DNA of 64,000 nt, from the NCBI RefSeq assembly GCF_016801865.2, contig NC_068939.1, positions 44,269,230-44,333,229 of the forward strand, in the 5' to 3' direction. Of the stretch, positions 9,763 to 21,669 are shown piece after piece (positions within the stretch are counted from its first letter, which is position 1; every line of letters starts with the position of its first letter). The translations under genes were made by a program, and so were the position numbers. A model generated the notes under the pieces. The model did not search any database. It saw only the letters and a program-made list of their open reading frames with translations, and had not been told where the DNA came from. Origin of the DNA: Culex pipiens pallens (lineage: Eukaryota; Arthropoda; Insecta; Diptera; Culicidae).

Positions 9763-11099
9763 GTCGATTTGATACAATCCTTACCACGTGGATACCGTTT
9801 TGGAAAATTGTGCTTTGCTGAAAATTGTCCGATACAAAAAAAATCTTTTTTATTGAACATGGATTATCTCAAAACCCCGCTTTCTTGAAGTTTCCGCGTG
9901 GTTTATGAATACGGTCATTTGTTTTTTTTTTTTCATATTTAAAAACACACGTAGGAGAATTTAATATTAAGGTCATTCTTTTGTAAAAATATCCCTAAAA
10001 AACAATTTAGTTTATATCTAAGTTAATATCATTCGGGAAAATGGAACTTTCGGGGAAATAACCATTCGGGTATATGTAAATTCGGGAAAACGACAGTTCG
10101 GTAAAATGGCCTTTCAGGTAAATGACATTCGGGGATATGGAATTTTCGGGAAAATGATTTTCGGGGATGTGGAAATTTCGGGAAAATGATTTTCGGGGAA
10201 ATGGCACTTTCAGGGAAATGATTTTCGGGAATGTGGAATTTTCGGGGAAATGATTTTCGGGGATATGGGATTCGGGAAAGTGGGATTCGGGAATATGGGA
10301 TAAAACCGGGTTGTTTGGGTGAAACTTAGAAAACATAATTTTTTCTGCTTTTTAAGCCTTTGCATGAAAATATCTCAGCAACTAGAGGTTGTATCAACAA
10401 AGTTCAAAAAAGCAAAATATAGATAATTTTCTCAGCTCTTGAAATTATTTTATTTTTTCAAAAGTGGGCAAAAATGTGCACTAGTTTAAAAATGGAAAAC
10501 TGCGTTTAATTTCAAAAAAGTTGCTTGAAAATGGCCATAACTTGAAAACGGTGCGCTTTATGAAAATCTCACTAAAGTACTTTATGATTGCAAAATTGAT
10601 TTTACATCGAAAAATGATGTTGAAAAAACCAACCAATATTTCCATTTTTGAAAACATCTGTATTGATTCGAAAACTTATAACTCGGTCAAAGATTTTTTG
10701 CACTGCCAGGAAATTTCTGAAAAGTTGGCATTTTTTGTCCCCTAAAACATATCAAAAAATGAAAAAAAATTAAAAATAGTATTTTTTGCAAATCAAGTTT
10801 TAGTGAGAAAAAGTTAAATTAAAAATTATCAAATTTTTTTAACCGTGTACCATTCTTTTCAGTGTAGTCCTCATCCATACCTACAACTTTGCCGAAGACA
10901 CCAAATCGATCAAAAAATTTCTTCAAAAGATACAGATTTTTGAATTTTCACATATCATTTTTGTATGGACAGCTGCCAAATTTGTATGGAAAATCATATG
11001 AACAAACTAATGATGCAAAAAGGCTTCTTTGGGCCCAAAAAAGTTCAGCCGGATTAAAAAATACAAAAATTAAAATACAAAAAAAGATCAATTTCGTAG

Positions 11100-13780
11100 A
11101 GAACTGCTCATATCACAAAAATTTTAACTTTGAAAGCTCAGAGTATCAGCTATGTTTATATAAAAAAATAAAATATATTATAACCGGCACTTTAAAAATA
11201 TAAAGGGTTGAAGAAATATTGAAAAACGTGTTTCTTACTACATTTTTTTTTATTTGCTGTTAGTTTTAGCAATTTTACATAAAACCTTTACAGGTGTTTT
11301 CAAAATGAAACAAATTTTATTTGAAAAAAATATTGGTATGGAAACTAGTATGGACGACTTCACTTTAGTCATTGTGAAATTCTTTTGAAGCTTAACCCTG
11401 CAATATTTTTTTCTTTATTTTTATGTTGAAACACTATAATTTTGCCATTCTGTTGGAATTGCCATCAAGCCCTGAAGGCTGAAAATTGAAATTTAATTGA
11501 TAAAACTAACCACATCAATTTCCGACCAGTGTGCAACCAAGAATTAAACCATCAGCAACTGTTTCCTTGAGCTCACTCTTTCTAACACAGAGCTTTCCGA
11601 CTATTTACGCCAAAATCGTGTGCCACTCTGCTGTGTTGATGAATGCTTAAAACTTTTTCGTAGGCACGCCAGAAATGCGCGACAAGTTTATTTTTTTTTG
11701 TATTTTCCTCCAAACACAAAGGGGGACAAACCATCGAAAATTCCAAGGGCTGTTTCGATTGTTGATTATTTTAAGCATAAAATTTTAATAGAATTCTTAA
11801 TTGTAATTCTTGAATTGTAATTTTTGTAACATTTTTCAAGCTAATAAATGCCAAAAAAGGAACATTTACCCCAAAGAACGAAATCACGAACAGTTCAGGC
11901 AACTTTCCGCGAGCTGCAACTTGTGGAAATCACGAAAAGCAAATATCAAAGTTTTGTACCCAACTCGGTGAAGTTTGCCTTGTTTGCAAAACAGATATTT
12001 TCCCCCAGTTTGTGTAATTGCGATGATTGCGACGAGTGATAAGGCAAGCTTGATTACAGCATAACCAGGTGTAGATTTAGCTCGAAATGCATGCATTGTT
12101 TGATGGCAGTGTTTTGTTTTCACTTTAAGTTAGGCAAATTTCGAGCATTTTGTTAGAATTTAAAATGTTCGCCAAAATTTCAATTGCACCACTCCAAAGC
12201 GTTACCCAAAATCCACCCACAAAACTTCCCCCACAAACTAAATTAAATAACTCCATCCATGTACGAACAAGCCATTCCTCCCAGCGGAGACCAGACAATT
12301 TCCAGTCCAACAAGTTTGGTCCACTTTCTGGTCTGGTTGTCTGAAATGGCCACGTGTCCACCACCGAAACGAAGCGCGCCGCCGCCACCCGTTATCGTTG
12401 TCGTTGTCGTTCTGTGAATGCAATTTGGCCAACATTGAACATGCACGTATACCGAACTTTTACCCCGTTTTTCCTCCCACCCCGATGTCGATTGAACAGT
12501 CACTTTTTCTACCTCCCTTCCCTCCAAAGGGACCTGCACCGAACAAGTGTAGTTTTGGAACAACTTGTCGTCCCTTTTTCGGAAGGGAAATTTGAGAGTG
12601 ATGTATTAAATGGTCTTAAAATATTTTTTTTTATCTTGAATAAATATTTTATGATGATTTTTCGTGACGTTGATACTTATGTCAATTGCAAATTTAGCCA
12701 CTTTGAATTGTTAATGGTTGTGTTGTCGTACAGTGTCATTCGGCTTGCTCTGCAAAAGTTGAACAAACATCCGGTTTCCGGTCCACGCAATGCGAAATTA
12801 ACGATTTTTTTTGCAATTGAATCACAAGTAGACTTCTGACTTGCCTTGAAATTTTAGTTTAAATTTTAATATGTAATTGATATAACTAAACATTTTCCAA
12901 CGAGGCTTAGGCGGATGCAAATATTTACAAATATTCTACAACGGTTTTGTCCAGTCTGGTCGCCATCAATAAGGGGGAATCAAAAATATAATATTTGAAA
13001 TTAAAAGCCGGAATTTCAACAAAAAATCCATTGCAAAATTCATTATACACTCTTACAGTTGATATGCAATCATTAGTTTTCAAAAAAAAATAAGTTTTTA
13101 CGATAACAAATATTTTGGGAAAACTTCTTTTTTAAAGTTTTGTACATCGTATACTCAATCAAATTCAAAAGATTTTTGAATTAATAATTGGTTAATTGGT
13201 TTTTGAATTAGCCCAAACATGCTAAAAATGTGTTTTTGCTCCCTGATTTTTCGGGTCGACTTTGAAAAAGGGAGTGACCAAAACTTTGAATAAAATTTGT
13301 AAATACAAGTCTTATCTTCATAATTGAAGTCTTATCAAGTCTTATCTTCATAATCGTAATTGAACTTCAAATCGGAAAAATTCTACGATTTTATTGCAAA
13401 AAAAAAATATTCCATTTTAATTGATTAAATCTTATTCCTATTTTAATTAAACGTTGCTTATTTTTTCCATTTTCGGGCTAAATTTAAATTAACATATGAT
13501 TTGATTTTTTTATGTTGGTACTAAACGATTAAAATTACTAATTTCCATATGATTTCCTCATGAAATCCAGTCAATTTTGTCAATCAAAAAATTTAGAACC
13601 GAACTTCGGGACATTTTTTGAATCAAATGAATGGCTGGTGAAATTTTATTTTTTTTAATATTCTCAAAATATTTCTATGAATGATCTTGTATTTTTTGTA
13701 AAATATTGTTATCCCTATAACATGTGATTTTGAAATTATCAAGGATCAACTCAGCATAACTTTAAATTTGATATCCTGTT
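11100..13780. other. non-coding stretch, partly GC-richer
   Basis: 12150-12600 is GC-richer, possibly conserved host DNA, with overlapping frames on both strands and no recognisable protein or splice pattern. The rest is AT-rich. No gene supported. Confidence 0.35.
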
Positions 13781-13849
13781 AAATTTTCAAATTTTCAGAT
13801 TCAAAGTATAAATACATAACATTGTTACAAAATATCGTATTTTTTTAAA

Positions 13850-15600
13850 ATACTCATAATTTCATAATTTGCACACAACATATTATCAAACGAAGCAAAA
13901 TTTTATATGCTTTTCCACCATATTAAAAAAAATTAATACTAAAATTTTCACAAAAAAAAACTATTTTTTTCAAAATTTGCAATTTGGATATCAAACGAAA
14001 CGAAATTTTGTTGCCACTTTGGAAAAAAGTAAATGTACACAAAATACCGTATATTTTAAAAAAAATCCTAAATTAGCAAAATTTGCGATATGGGTATCAA
14101 ATGAAGCGAAATTTTGTATGCTTTAAGTAGTAATTTTATGAAAATTACTTAAATTTTCCCAAAATACCGTATTTTTTAAAATAAATAATTTTTTTTGCAA
14201 TATGGGTATCAAATGAAGCGATTTTTTATGCATTTTAGCCATTTAAAAATGATTTTTGGTTAATTTGAAATATTTTCAAAATAGTGAATTTTCACAAAAT
14301 AATTAAATAATCAAATAATCAACAAAGATAAAAATTTTATGCTTTGTAACTTAATGATAAAATTTTCACCAAGTACCGTATACTTCCAAAATTCCTAAAT
14401 TTTCAAAATTTACAATTTGGGTATCAAAGAAAACAAAATTTTGAAGGCTTTTTCTCTTTATTAGAGTTTACCGTATTTTTTCGAAATAACTAAAAATTTT
14501 AAAATTTGCTATTTTTTAACGGTAAGAATTTTTTTAGGCTTTTTTCATTTTGTTATAGTCATTTTTGGAAAAAAATGTTTTACAAAATACTTTTTTTTCA
14601 AAACAATTAAATTTTAAAAAAATACAATATAGGTATCAAATCAAACAAAATTGTGTAGGTTTTTTCATTTTATTGTAGTCTTTTCAAAAAAATAATTTTT
14701 CGACAAAACATCGCATTATTTCCAAATTCCTAAATTTTCAATATTTTTAATAAAAAAGGAGCGACAATTTGTAAGTTTTTTTCATTTCAGTATTAATTTT
14801 ACGAAAAATACTTAAAATTTCACAAAATACCGATCTTTTTCAGGAATACTCAAATTTTCACAATTTGCAGTATAGATATCGAACGAAGCAAAATGTTTAT
14901 AATATTTTACCTTATTAAAGTTTTAAATATACCACGATTTTCAAAAAAAAAACAGTATTTTTTGTAAAAATACTTAATTTTTACAAATGTGCAACAACAC
15001 AAAATATTGTATGCTGTTTTAATTTTTCAGAGTTGTGTATACAAAGAGTCGAGTTGTTCCTTTTAATTCCGCTATATATTTTTAATATCTTGACATATAC
15101 GTATTTCGTCTACTACTTGCAGACTTCGTCAATGTTCTGTTCTCGAGTCGAGTCGAGAACAGAGCACTGATGAAGTCTGCAAGTAGTAGACGAAATACGT
15201 ATCTGTCAAGATATTAAAAATATATAGCGGAGTTAAAAGGACAACTCGTCTCTTTGTATTCACAGTAATGCATTCTGCTAAAACGCTCAACCAAACCACA
15301 ATTTTCAGAGTTTGTTGAAAAAAATAATAAAATTTTCACAAATTAGTTGAGATTGAGTCATACAAATTTCTTTTTTTTTTTTTTTTTGTATGACCCAATC
15401 TCACCAACAGACCCAGTGTCACCCCTTATGGCGGTACCATACTTTTTCAAAAATACTCAAATTTTTCAAATTTGCAATATGGGCATCTACGAAACGAAGT
15501 TTGCTCTGCTATTTCTCTTTAGTAGGTTTTTATTTTAAAAATCTCAAATTTTCACAAAATACTATATTTTTTTAAAGTACTTAAATTTTTAAATATAGGT
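13850..15600 (+). repeat. degenerate tandem repeat with GCAATATGGGTATCAAATGAAGC kernel
   Basis: A kernel close to ATATGGGTATCAAATGAAGC recurs about every 110-150 bp (for example near 13985, 14087, 14205, 14420, 14632, 14873, 15475), with AAAATACCGTATTTTTTCAAAA between. It is related to the arms of the 23.9-25.2 kb foldback. A hairpin at 15038-15260 interrupts it. Confidence 0.7.
15038..15260. mobile_element. hairpin MITE
   Basis: Arms of about 105 bp, beginning ATACAAAGAGTCGAGTTG and ending CAACTCGTCTCTTTGTAT, enclose a short GAACAGAG/CTCGAGTCGAG loop. Pairing includes ACGTATTTCGTCTACTACTT and its complement. No clear target duplication. Confidence 0.8.
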
Positions 15601-16809
15601 AGCTAAGCGAAGTCATGTACTTAATTAGAGTGGTCATTTTCAGAAGCTACTTTTTAACAAAAAAAAATCATAAGGATATGGTGTCTTCGGGGTAGTTTTT
15701 TTAAATTTAATAAGGATCTTAGTTCCGAGAATTGGTAAGAATTGGATAGCTATTGTCCTTCCACAGGTAGAAATCTGAAATAGTTCCCTTTCTCCATCCA
15801 TGATTTTTCCCATGAAAACTTCAAGCGATTAGTGAGAGAGATTCCCGTGGTCAAAATGAGCTAAAATTTGGAATCTAGCCTAGTGATGGGTCAATCTTAG
15901 ATTTCGGGGGGTAGCCCCGAGTAAGCCCGAATTTGGACCATCCTACCTAACACTCTTGTAGCATTCAAGATAATTATCTCATTAAAAATTCACTAAAGTA
16001 ACACGTTAAAGAAATTATTCTTCAAATTAAGTTTAATTTCATATCATCCAGCATTTATTGTTTTTCCAACAGGATTAAATTTAGTAATAAATGATAAAAA
16101 AAACTACATTTCAAATTTGTTTGAATAAATATTAAAATTTGAATCAAAAATTGGTTTATAGTATCTACAGTACTAAAAGACAAGTTTTTTTATGATCCGT
16201 ACGATTCTCTTAGTTATCCGTCAGAACAATCACTGATGCCAAAAAAACAGCGAGTCTCACTCCAAATGGAAGTAAATTCATTTGATTGACTATTCTGTCT
16301 CATGTCCTCTTACATCACTGTCATCGACGACGACGTCGGTCGTTGTCTGTCCGCCATCATTTTAGTTTCGCGATTTCCTCCCTCATCTACACACTCAAAC
16401 TCACACGTCGTCACCATCCCATCGTTCAACTGAAGGTGTGTGCGCAAACTTTATAAACGTTGATTCTCATTACCGGGCGTTTAGTGGAGGTAATCTATCA
16501 AAATATGTCAATATCAAGCCACTGAACGGTTTTGCGTTAAAGCTCTCTTTTCATACTTTTTTTGTTTGCTATTGATCTTCGCTAGAGGTATTTGCACATT
16601 GCGTTGCCGCGGCACCTCGTCCTGGTGGTTCTGGTTCCTGCAAGATGAACGTGAAAACTCTCGGTGGTATAGACCGTGTGTGAGGTGTCTGTCAGGTGTG
16701 TGCCAAACTGATGGGTTTCGTTTAAGAGGAACGGTGAAACTGATGTTGGATGAAGTTGTAATAATATATTTACCATAAATTTATCAAAATATAATCATTT
16801 TGCATTTAT
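15600..16809. other. non-coding stretch with a GC-richer segment
   Basis: 16300-16780 is GC-richer (GACGACGACGTCGG, CACACTCAAACTCACACG) and holds TATAAAC at 16452 with TTAGTG at 16481, a weak core-promoter-like pair. No coding exon follows that I can support. Confidence 0.3.
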
Positions 16810-17517
16810 TTATGGGTCATTCCGGGTCAACTGGGTACACTTTTGGACTCGACCTTCACCGATTTGGACCAAACATGGAGGGAACGTTCATCTGTCGATA
16901 GTAAACAGAAATACCAAGTTTGGTGCTGATTGGACCATCCCTCTATTTTTGACGATTTTCTAAAAAACTTTTCTTTTTATCATAACTTTGCAACTATTTG
17001 AGCAAAAGACTTTCAACAGGTTGCATTACATAGAAAATTGCCCAAGGAGTTCGATAAAAATAAAATTTCAACCCTAAAATTTCCCTTGGTATTATATTTT
17101 AACGTTTTAAGTATAAAAAATCAGTTTTGACCAATTTCTTATATTTTTATTTTTTTCAATTAATCGCCATCGTCTTTCCCGGACAATTTTACATAATAAT
17201 CAATGTAAACCTCAAACTAAAATGAACTATTGGCAAGATACAGCGATTTAACTGATAAAGTTTGATTAGGCGCAGCACTCGGAAGTGCATGGTGTACTTT
17301 TCAACAAAAAGGGTTGACTCCCGCATAGTTCGGTTTTTATATGTGAGAAACTTATTTCGGATTTGAATTTATAGGACAGAGTGTTACGCATTATCAAAAT
17401 TTATCAGTAAAATCACTGTATCGCGCCAATAGTTTATTTTAGTTTGAGGTTTACATTAATTATTATGTAAAATTGTCCGGACAAGACGATGGTGATAAAA
17501 TAAAAAATAAAAATATA

Positions 17518-17742
17518 CCCAGAAAAAAAATTGAATTTTGGAATGTTGAAAATTTGGTAGGTTGAATATTACCTCTATTTTTGAGTAATATTACATAAAA
17601 AATGTGTAAAAATGTGAACCTGATGAATATTCATCAAAAACTGATGAAAATTCATCATTTTCTGGTGTAAAATTCATCATTTTTTTTGCCACAAAATCTG
17701 TCACCATTTCCTGATGAATATTACCATCATTTTTTTTCTGTG
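17518..17742 (-). mobile_element. MITE family H (CACAGAAAAAAAAT ends)
   Basis: 225 bp flanked by TA on both sides. Ends CCCAGAAAAAAAATTG and CATTTTTTTTCTGTG. The interior carries GATGAATATTCATCA words. A close copy in the opposite orientation lies at 57481-57706. Confidence 0.8.
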
Positions 17743-17924
17743 TAAGGAATTGGTCAAAACTAGAGGGTGACGAGCGGGAATTCCCGGGAAATCGACCATT
17801 TTTGGACCTCTCGATTCCCGGGAAATTCGGTGAGACTCCCGGGAAATTTTAAACTTATAAATATAGAAGCAAAATTATATGAACTGATCAGAAAAATATT
17901 TGAAAAATTCATAATTATTTAGAA

Positions 17925-18240
17925 TAGGCCTGCCCAACCTTTTTGGCTCAATTTTCACATTTTTGATTGTAAAAATTACAATTGTTTTTTTTTTCATGAT
18001 TTATTTGATGGAATCGGTTCCCATATGACCAGTGAACATAACTTTTCCAAAAGTTTGAAAAAATATTTGCAAGTCGTTTTTATATAAGTTTTAAGAGAAA
18101 AATTGGTCAAACTTTTGGAAAAGTCATGTTCACTGGTCATATGGGAACCGATTCCATCAAATAAACCATGAAAAAATTAACAATTGTAACTTTGACGATC
18201 AAAAATGTGAAAATTGAGCCTAAAAGGTTGGGCAGGCCTG
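17925..18240. mobile_element. hAT-type hairpin MITE inside element A
   Basis: 316 bp. Ends TAGGCCTGCCCAACC and the complement of CAGGCCTGCCCAACC, with 8-bp flanks ATTTAGAA / GTTTAGAA (one difference). Arms of about 130 bp pair (GGAATCGGTTCCCATATGAC with its complement). Confidence 0.85.
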
Positions 18241-18288
18241 GTTTAGAACATTAAATGTTTAGTATTTGGTGTTCAAGTTCGAATAAAC

Positions 18289-20212
18289 CAGGGCTGCGGA
18301 GTCGGGTCATATTTCAAACGACTCCGACTCCGACTCCGGCTCCGGCTTTGAACAAATGGTTGGCTCCGACTCCGACTCCAACTCCGGCCTACCAACTCTA
18401 GCCGACTCCGACTCCTACTCCGACTCCAGCTTTCAACAAATGGTTGACTCCGACTCCGTCTCCGACTCCACATGTTTTTAAATGTTTCAAAAGTTAGTTA
18501 ACTATTAGTTAATTATTTTTAAAACATTGATAAATAGGATTATTTAAATACTCTCTAAGCGTCATGTTTTTCTCAAGAAAAATAAGTTAAGTAAAAGTAA
18601 AGTAAAGTAAATAAACGGAAAAAAAGTTTCTAGGTTACAAGTTTTATACGTTATGGAAACAGAAATCAAAAAAATCTTCAGTTTTAGAGGCATTTTGAGA
18701 AGAACAGTTTTGTAAGTAAATTTGGATTTACTTGCTTAACCTCAAATTTGAAAATATTTTTTTCAAAGCTAATAAATTTAAATATCAAATTGTTATTTTT
18801 GAATGAATAACTAAAAGAAATCTGGCCTTAATGATCTATTGAACATTAAAATTCAATTTGCTCACTTTCAGGCTGACATTTGTAAGAAGCACAGTGACAG
18901 GCACCTTGTTTTTTAAATGACAATTTTAAACGAAACTTTTTTTTGTTTTTTTTTTTAAGATGTACATGGACATCACGCCATGGCTGAAGGAGATTATTAT
19001 TGCAAATCAATGTATCTAAACAATTTCTTCGTGGAAAGGACGCTTTAGATGTCCTTTTCAAATATCTGTGACATGGAAAACATTTTAACCTGGAAATTTT
19101 TCATTTATTATAATTTTAAAATTTTATATAGGAAATTTAATAAAGGAGGTGCACGATACTTCGTGATTCTTCACCTAAAACGAAGCTTTATGGATGATCT
19201 TGCGCCTCCATTAAAATATATGAAAAAACTTAAAATATAATAAAAAACAAATATCCTCAAGTAAAATATTTTCCAGGTCATTTTTTAAGGTACATTGATT
19301 TGCAATGATTATCACCTTCCGTCATATTGGCGTAAGACATACATATCAAAATAGTTTACCTAAAATCAACATCAACATGAATAATCAATGATTATTTCAA
19401 ATTTGTTGCAACTTCTTTTGACATTTTTTGTTAGAGTTTAAATTATTTTAAATGCAACACTTTGACTTTCTTGTACTCAGTTATAAACAAAATGCGCATG
19501 TTGAGTTCCAAGTAAGAGATTGTTATTATCGTTGATTATTTGTTACAAAAGTTAAACAGTCAGTGACTCTTTTTCGATCTGCAAAAACAGTGATTACTAT
19601 TTATAATCTTTTTATGTACCTCGTAATTTTTTCCTAAAAAATGATTTAACATAAAACCTCTAAGACATTCGCTATCGGGGTAAAAGGTGTGTGTACTTTT
19701 TTTAGAAACAACTGGATGAAATTTGATCAAATTTGAATTGAAAGGGCATATAAATATAGTCTGACTACATATATAATATTTTTCATTATTTTTTGAATTA
19801 TGATACTACATACATAGTTAAGAGGTCATTTAGTGATTATAGTTTAATAACATAATTAGAGCTTTTCAATCACAATAAAAAGCTTCAAATACATAATGGC
19901 ATCTGATAAATCAATTAAAAATATTTGTTGTTTTGTAAATTAAGCTGTTATATAGGAAATACTGAACAATAAAAAAAACATATTTTTTGTTGAATTTAAG
20001 ATAACTCCGGCTCCGACTCCGAATCCGGGTTATCAGAAATCTTCGGCTCCGACTCCGACTCCAGCTCATAAAATTTAGCCGACTCCGGCTCCGACTCCGG
20101 CTCCAGCTGTTCGAGTTTTGACGACTCCGACTCCGACTCCGACTCCAGGTCTCCAAAAAGACCCGACTCCACCGACTCGGGCTCCGACTCCGACTCCGAC
20201 TCCACAGCCCTG
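18289..20212. mobile_element. hAT-type element B with GACTCC arrays, inside element A
   Basis: 1924 bp, ends CAGGGCTGCGGAGTCGG and CCGACTCCACAGCCCTG, exact 8-bp duplication GAATAAAC at 18281-18288 and 20213-20220. (GACTCC)n arrays lie at 18331-18470 and 20004-20203. Both arrays read GACTCC on the plus strand, so the left array is flipped relative to its own terminus. No transposase frame; the SRSRSR/ESESEP frames are array translations. Confidence 0.9.
18963..19350. repeat. possible inverted repeat inside element B
   Basis: GCAAATCAATGTA near 19001 pairs with TACATTGATTTGC at 19292, with partial pairing beyond. Possibly an older hairpin element; ends not resolved. Confidence 0.45.
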
Positions 20213-20774
20213 GAATAAACCAATGCTTCTCTAGTCTTCTTATTCAGAAAGAGTAAATTTTAGCTTGTCAAAAATTCCGATAACTATTATTGAAAGAAGC
20301 AAAAAAAAAATTTGATTCAAAAATTTCCTTTAAAAAATTTAACAGTAATGAAATCAAATGTTTTAATTGCAAATATTTTTTAAAATTATTTCTAAGAGTG
20401 AAATCTTTTTCAAGTTGTGTTCAATTTCTTTATCTTCTCTAGAGCATAGCAATCCTCATAACCTAGTTTTTTTTGTGAAAATTTGGGTTTTCCTGATAAC
20501 TAAATATTTCTTCAATGAATATTTACAGTTGACCTTAAAAATTGTAAAAAACAGTTTAATTTGTTGTTTTGGGTCGTTGTTTATCATATTGCCAAATTTC
20601 CGATACTGAGAAATTATATATATATATAAGCTATACCTACTAATTTTATTTTTTTACACACATCTATTAACAAGTTTGTGAAACTTTTTGTAAAATCACT
20701 GAGTGCGAATTAAGATTCGTAAATATTGTAAACTACAATTTTAAGTCTAAAAAAGCTCAAATAACGATTATGTA

Positions 20775-21192
20775 CAGTCGACTCTCTGGCTGTCGATCTT
20801 CTCGATATCAATAATTCTCCATCTATCGATGAATTCTTCAGTCCCTTCAATCTGCATACTTCAATTATCTTCATTCCTCGATATTTTCCCTTGCTTGAAG
20901 GATCTCTTCCTCGACGGTCCCTTGGATTCTGTTTGCTTTAAAAATCTCTTCCGGTTGTCAATAATTTCACTTTCTCATGGCTTGCATAGACATTTTTCTT
21001 GGCGAAACAAAGCTTTGAAGGGTATTTGACATTAGTTTGTTTTTGTTTGATGGACGTTGCCATGATTCTCTCCCACAGCTGGGTATCAAGAAAAAAATAT
21101 TTTCAATCGAGTCTTCATTTTGCATCGTTCTGTAAACTGATGATTCTCTTCCTCGACGGTCCCTTGGATATTGACAACCAGAGAGTCGACTG
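20775..21192. mobile_element. pogo-like MITE with TA target
   Basis: 418 bp, ends CAGTCGACTCTCTGG and CCAGAGAGTCGACTG, TA on both sides (20773-20774, 21193-21194). CTTCCTCGACGGTCCCTTGG occurs twice inside (near 20907 and 21149). CAG-starting termini with TA duplication suit pogo/Tigger elements. No transposase. Confidence 0.82.
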
Positions 21193-21669
21193 TATTTGCA
21201 GATTCAGAAAAAAAATCAGAAGGTCTCAAAATAATGAGGCTACTTAAATTAACGTTTCATAGAATTGTAACTGAATTCTTTGAAAATAACAAATTTACAA
21301 TTTTGGCACTATTGGCATAGTCAAAAAAAAACTCCCGGGTCCCGGGAATTCCCGGGAAATTGTCACCCTCTAGTCAAAACTGAATTTTAATACTTAAACG
21401 TTAAAATATAATATCAGGGGGCATTTAAGGGTTAAAACTTTATTCAAATCGAATTCCTTGGACAATTTTCTATAATATGCAACCTGTAGAAAGTCTTTTG
21501 CACAAATAGTTACAAAGTTATGATAAAAAGGAAAAACAAAATCATCAAAAAAGAGGGCGGTGCCAAAAATAGAGGGATGGTCCAATCAGCACCAAACTTG
21601 GTATTTCTGTTTACTATCGATAGATGAACGTTCCCTCCAAGTTTGGTTGACCTGAAATGACCCTTATAT

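Larger units (their letters stand above)
8763..10307 (+). mobile_element. foldback-type DNA transposon with CCCGAA arrays, copy 1
   Basis: 1545-bp non-autonomous element. Exact 9-bp duplication GGGTTGTTT at 8754-8762 and 10308-10316. Ends are GAATCTATGACATTTCC on the left and GGGATAAAACC on the right. The left arm (about 8775-9060) is degenerate tandem ATTTCCCCGAA units about 15-24 bp apart. The right arm (about 10030-10300) is the same unit inverted (TTCGGGGAAATG). Inside are a 104-bp palindrome and a MITE. Long inverted arms of short tandem repeats plus a 9-bp duplication match what is known of Drosophila FB elements (linked to MULE/NOF transposases). Assignment to that group is inference; no transposase is present. 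Confidence 0.88.
8590..11090 (-). repeat. dispersed repeat family R, copy 2 (inverted), split by foldback element
   Basis: 8590-8753 and 10317-11090 read as one family-R copy on the minus strand, interrupted by the foldback element 8763-10307. With copy 1 it forms a large inverted pair (7.0-11.1 kb). The same uninterrupted junction is present at 56790-56830 in another R copy. Confidence 0.75.
17761..21372. mobile_element. hAT-type non-autonomous element A
   Basis: 3612 bp, ends TAGAGGGTGAC and GTCACCCTCTA, exact 8-bp duplication GTCAAAAC at 17753-17760 and 21373-21380. Joining the flanks restores the outer element's sequence (AATTGGTCAAAACTGA). Subterminal GGGAATTCCCGGGAAAT recurs at both ends. 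An 8-bp duplication with a TAGRG-like terminus is the hAT signature. No transposase; much of its length is later insertions. Confidence 0.88.
16814..21663. mobile_element. outer palindromic element of a nested cluster
   Basis: Left end GGGTCATTCCGGGTCAAC, right end complement GGGTCATTTCAGGTCAAC, both flanked by TTAT (16810-16813, 21664-21667), a possible 4-bp duplication. The left arm (16814-17255) pairs with 17385-17517 plus 21381-21663, around a unique centre near 17255-17385. The right arm is split by a 225-bp MITE and by a 3.6-kb hAT-type element. No transposase frame. Confidence 0.75.

Noticed and set aside
10007..10336. Frames with HIPENHFPE repeats (also 8757-8993, 30733-31047, 32256-32713)
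   Set aside because: The CCCCGAA arms of the foldback element read in frame; unit spacing is irregular and the frame breaks between copies.
12238..12839. 161-codon and other frames in a GC-richer segment
   Set aside because: Low-complexity start, switch to AT-rich sequence midway, no recognisable protein features.
16452..16486. TATAAAC plus TTAGTG promoter-like pair
   Set aside because: Spacing is right, but the initiator is weak and no coding exon follows.
18273..20223. SRSRSR and ESESEP frames resembling SR-type proteins
   Set aside because: GACTCC arrays of a hAT-type element translated in two frames.
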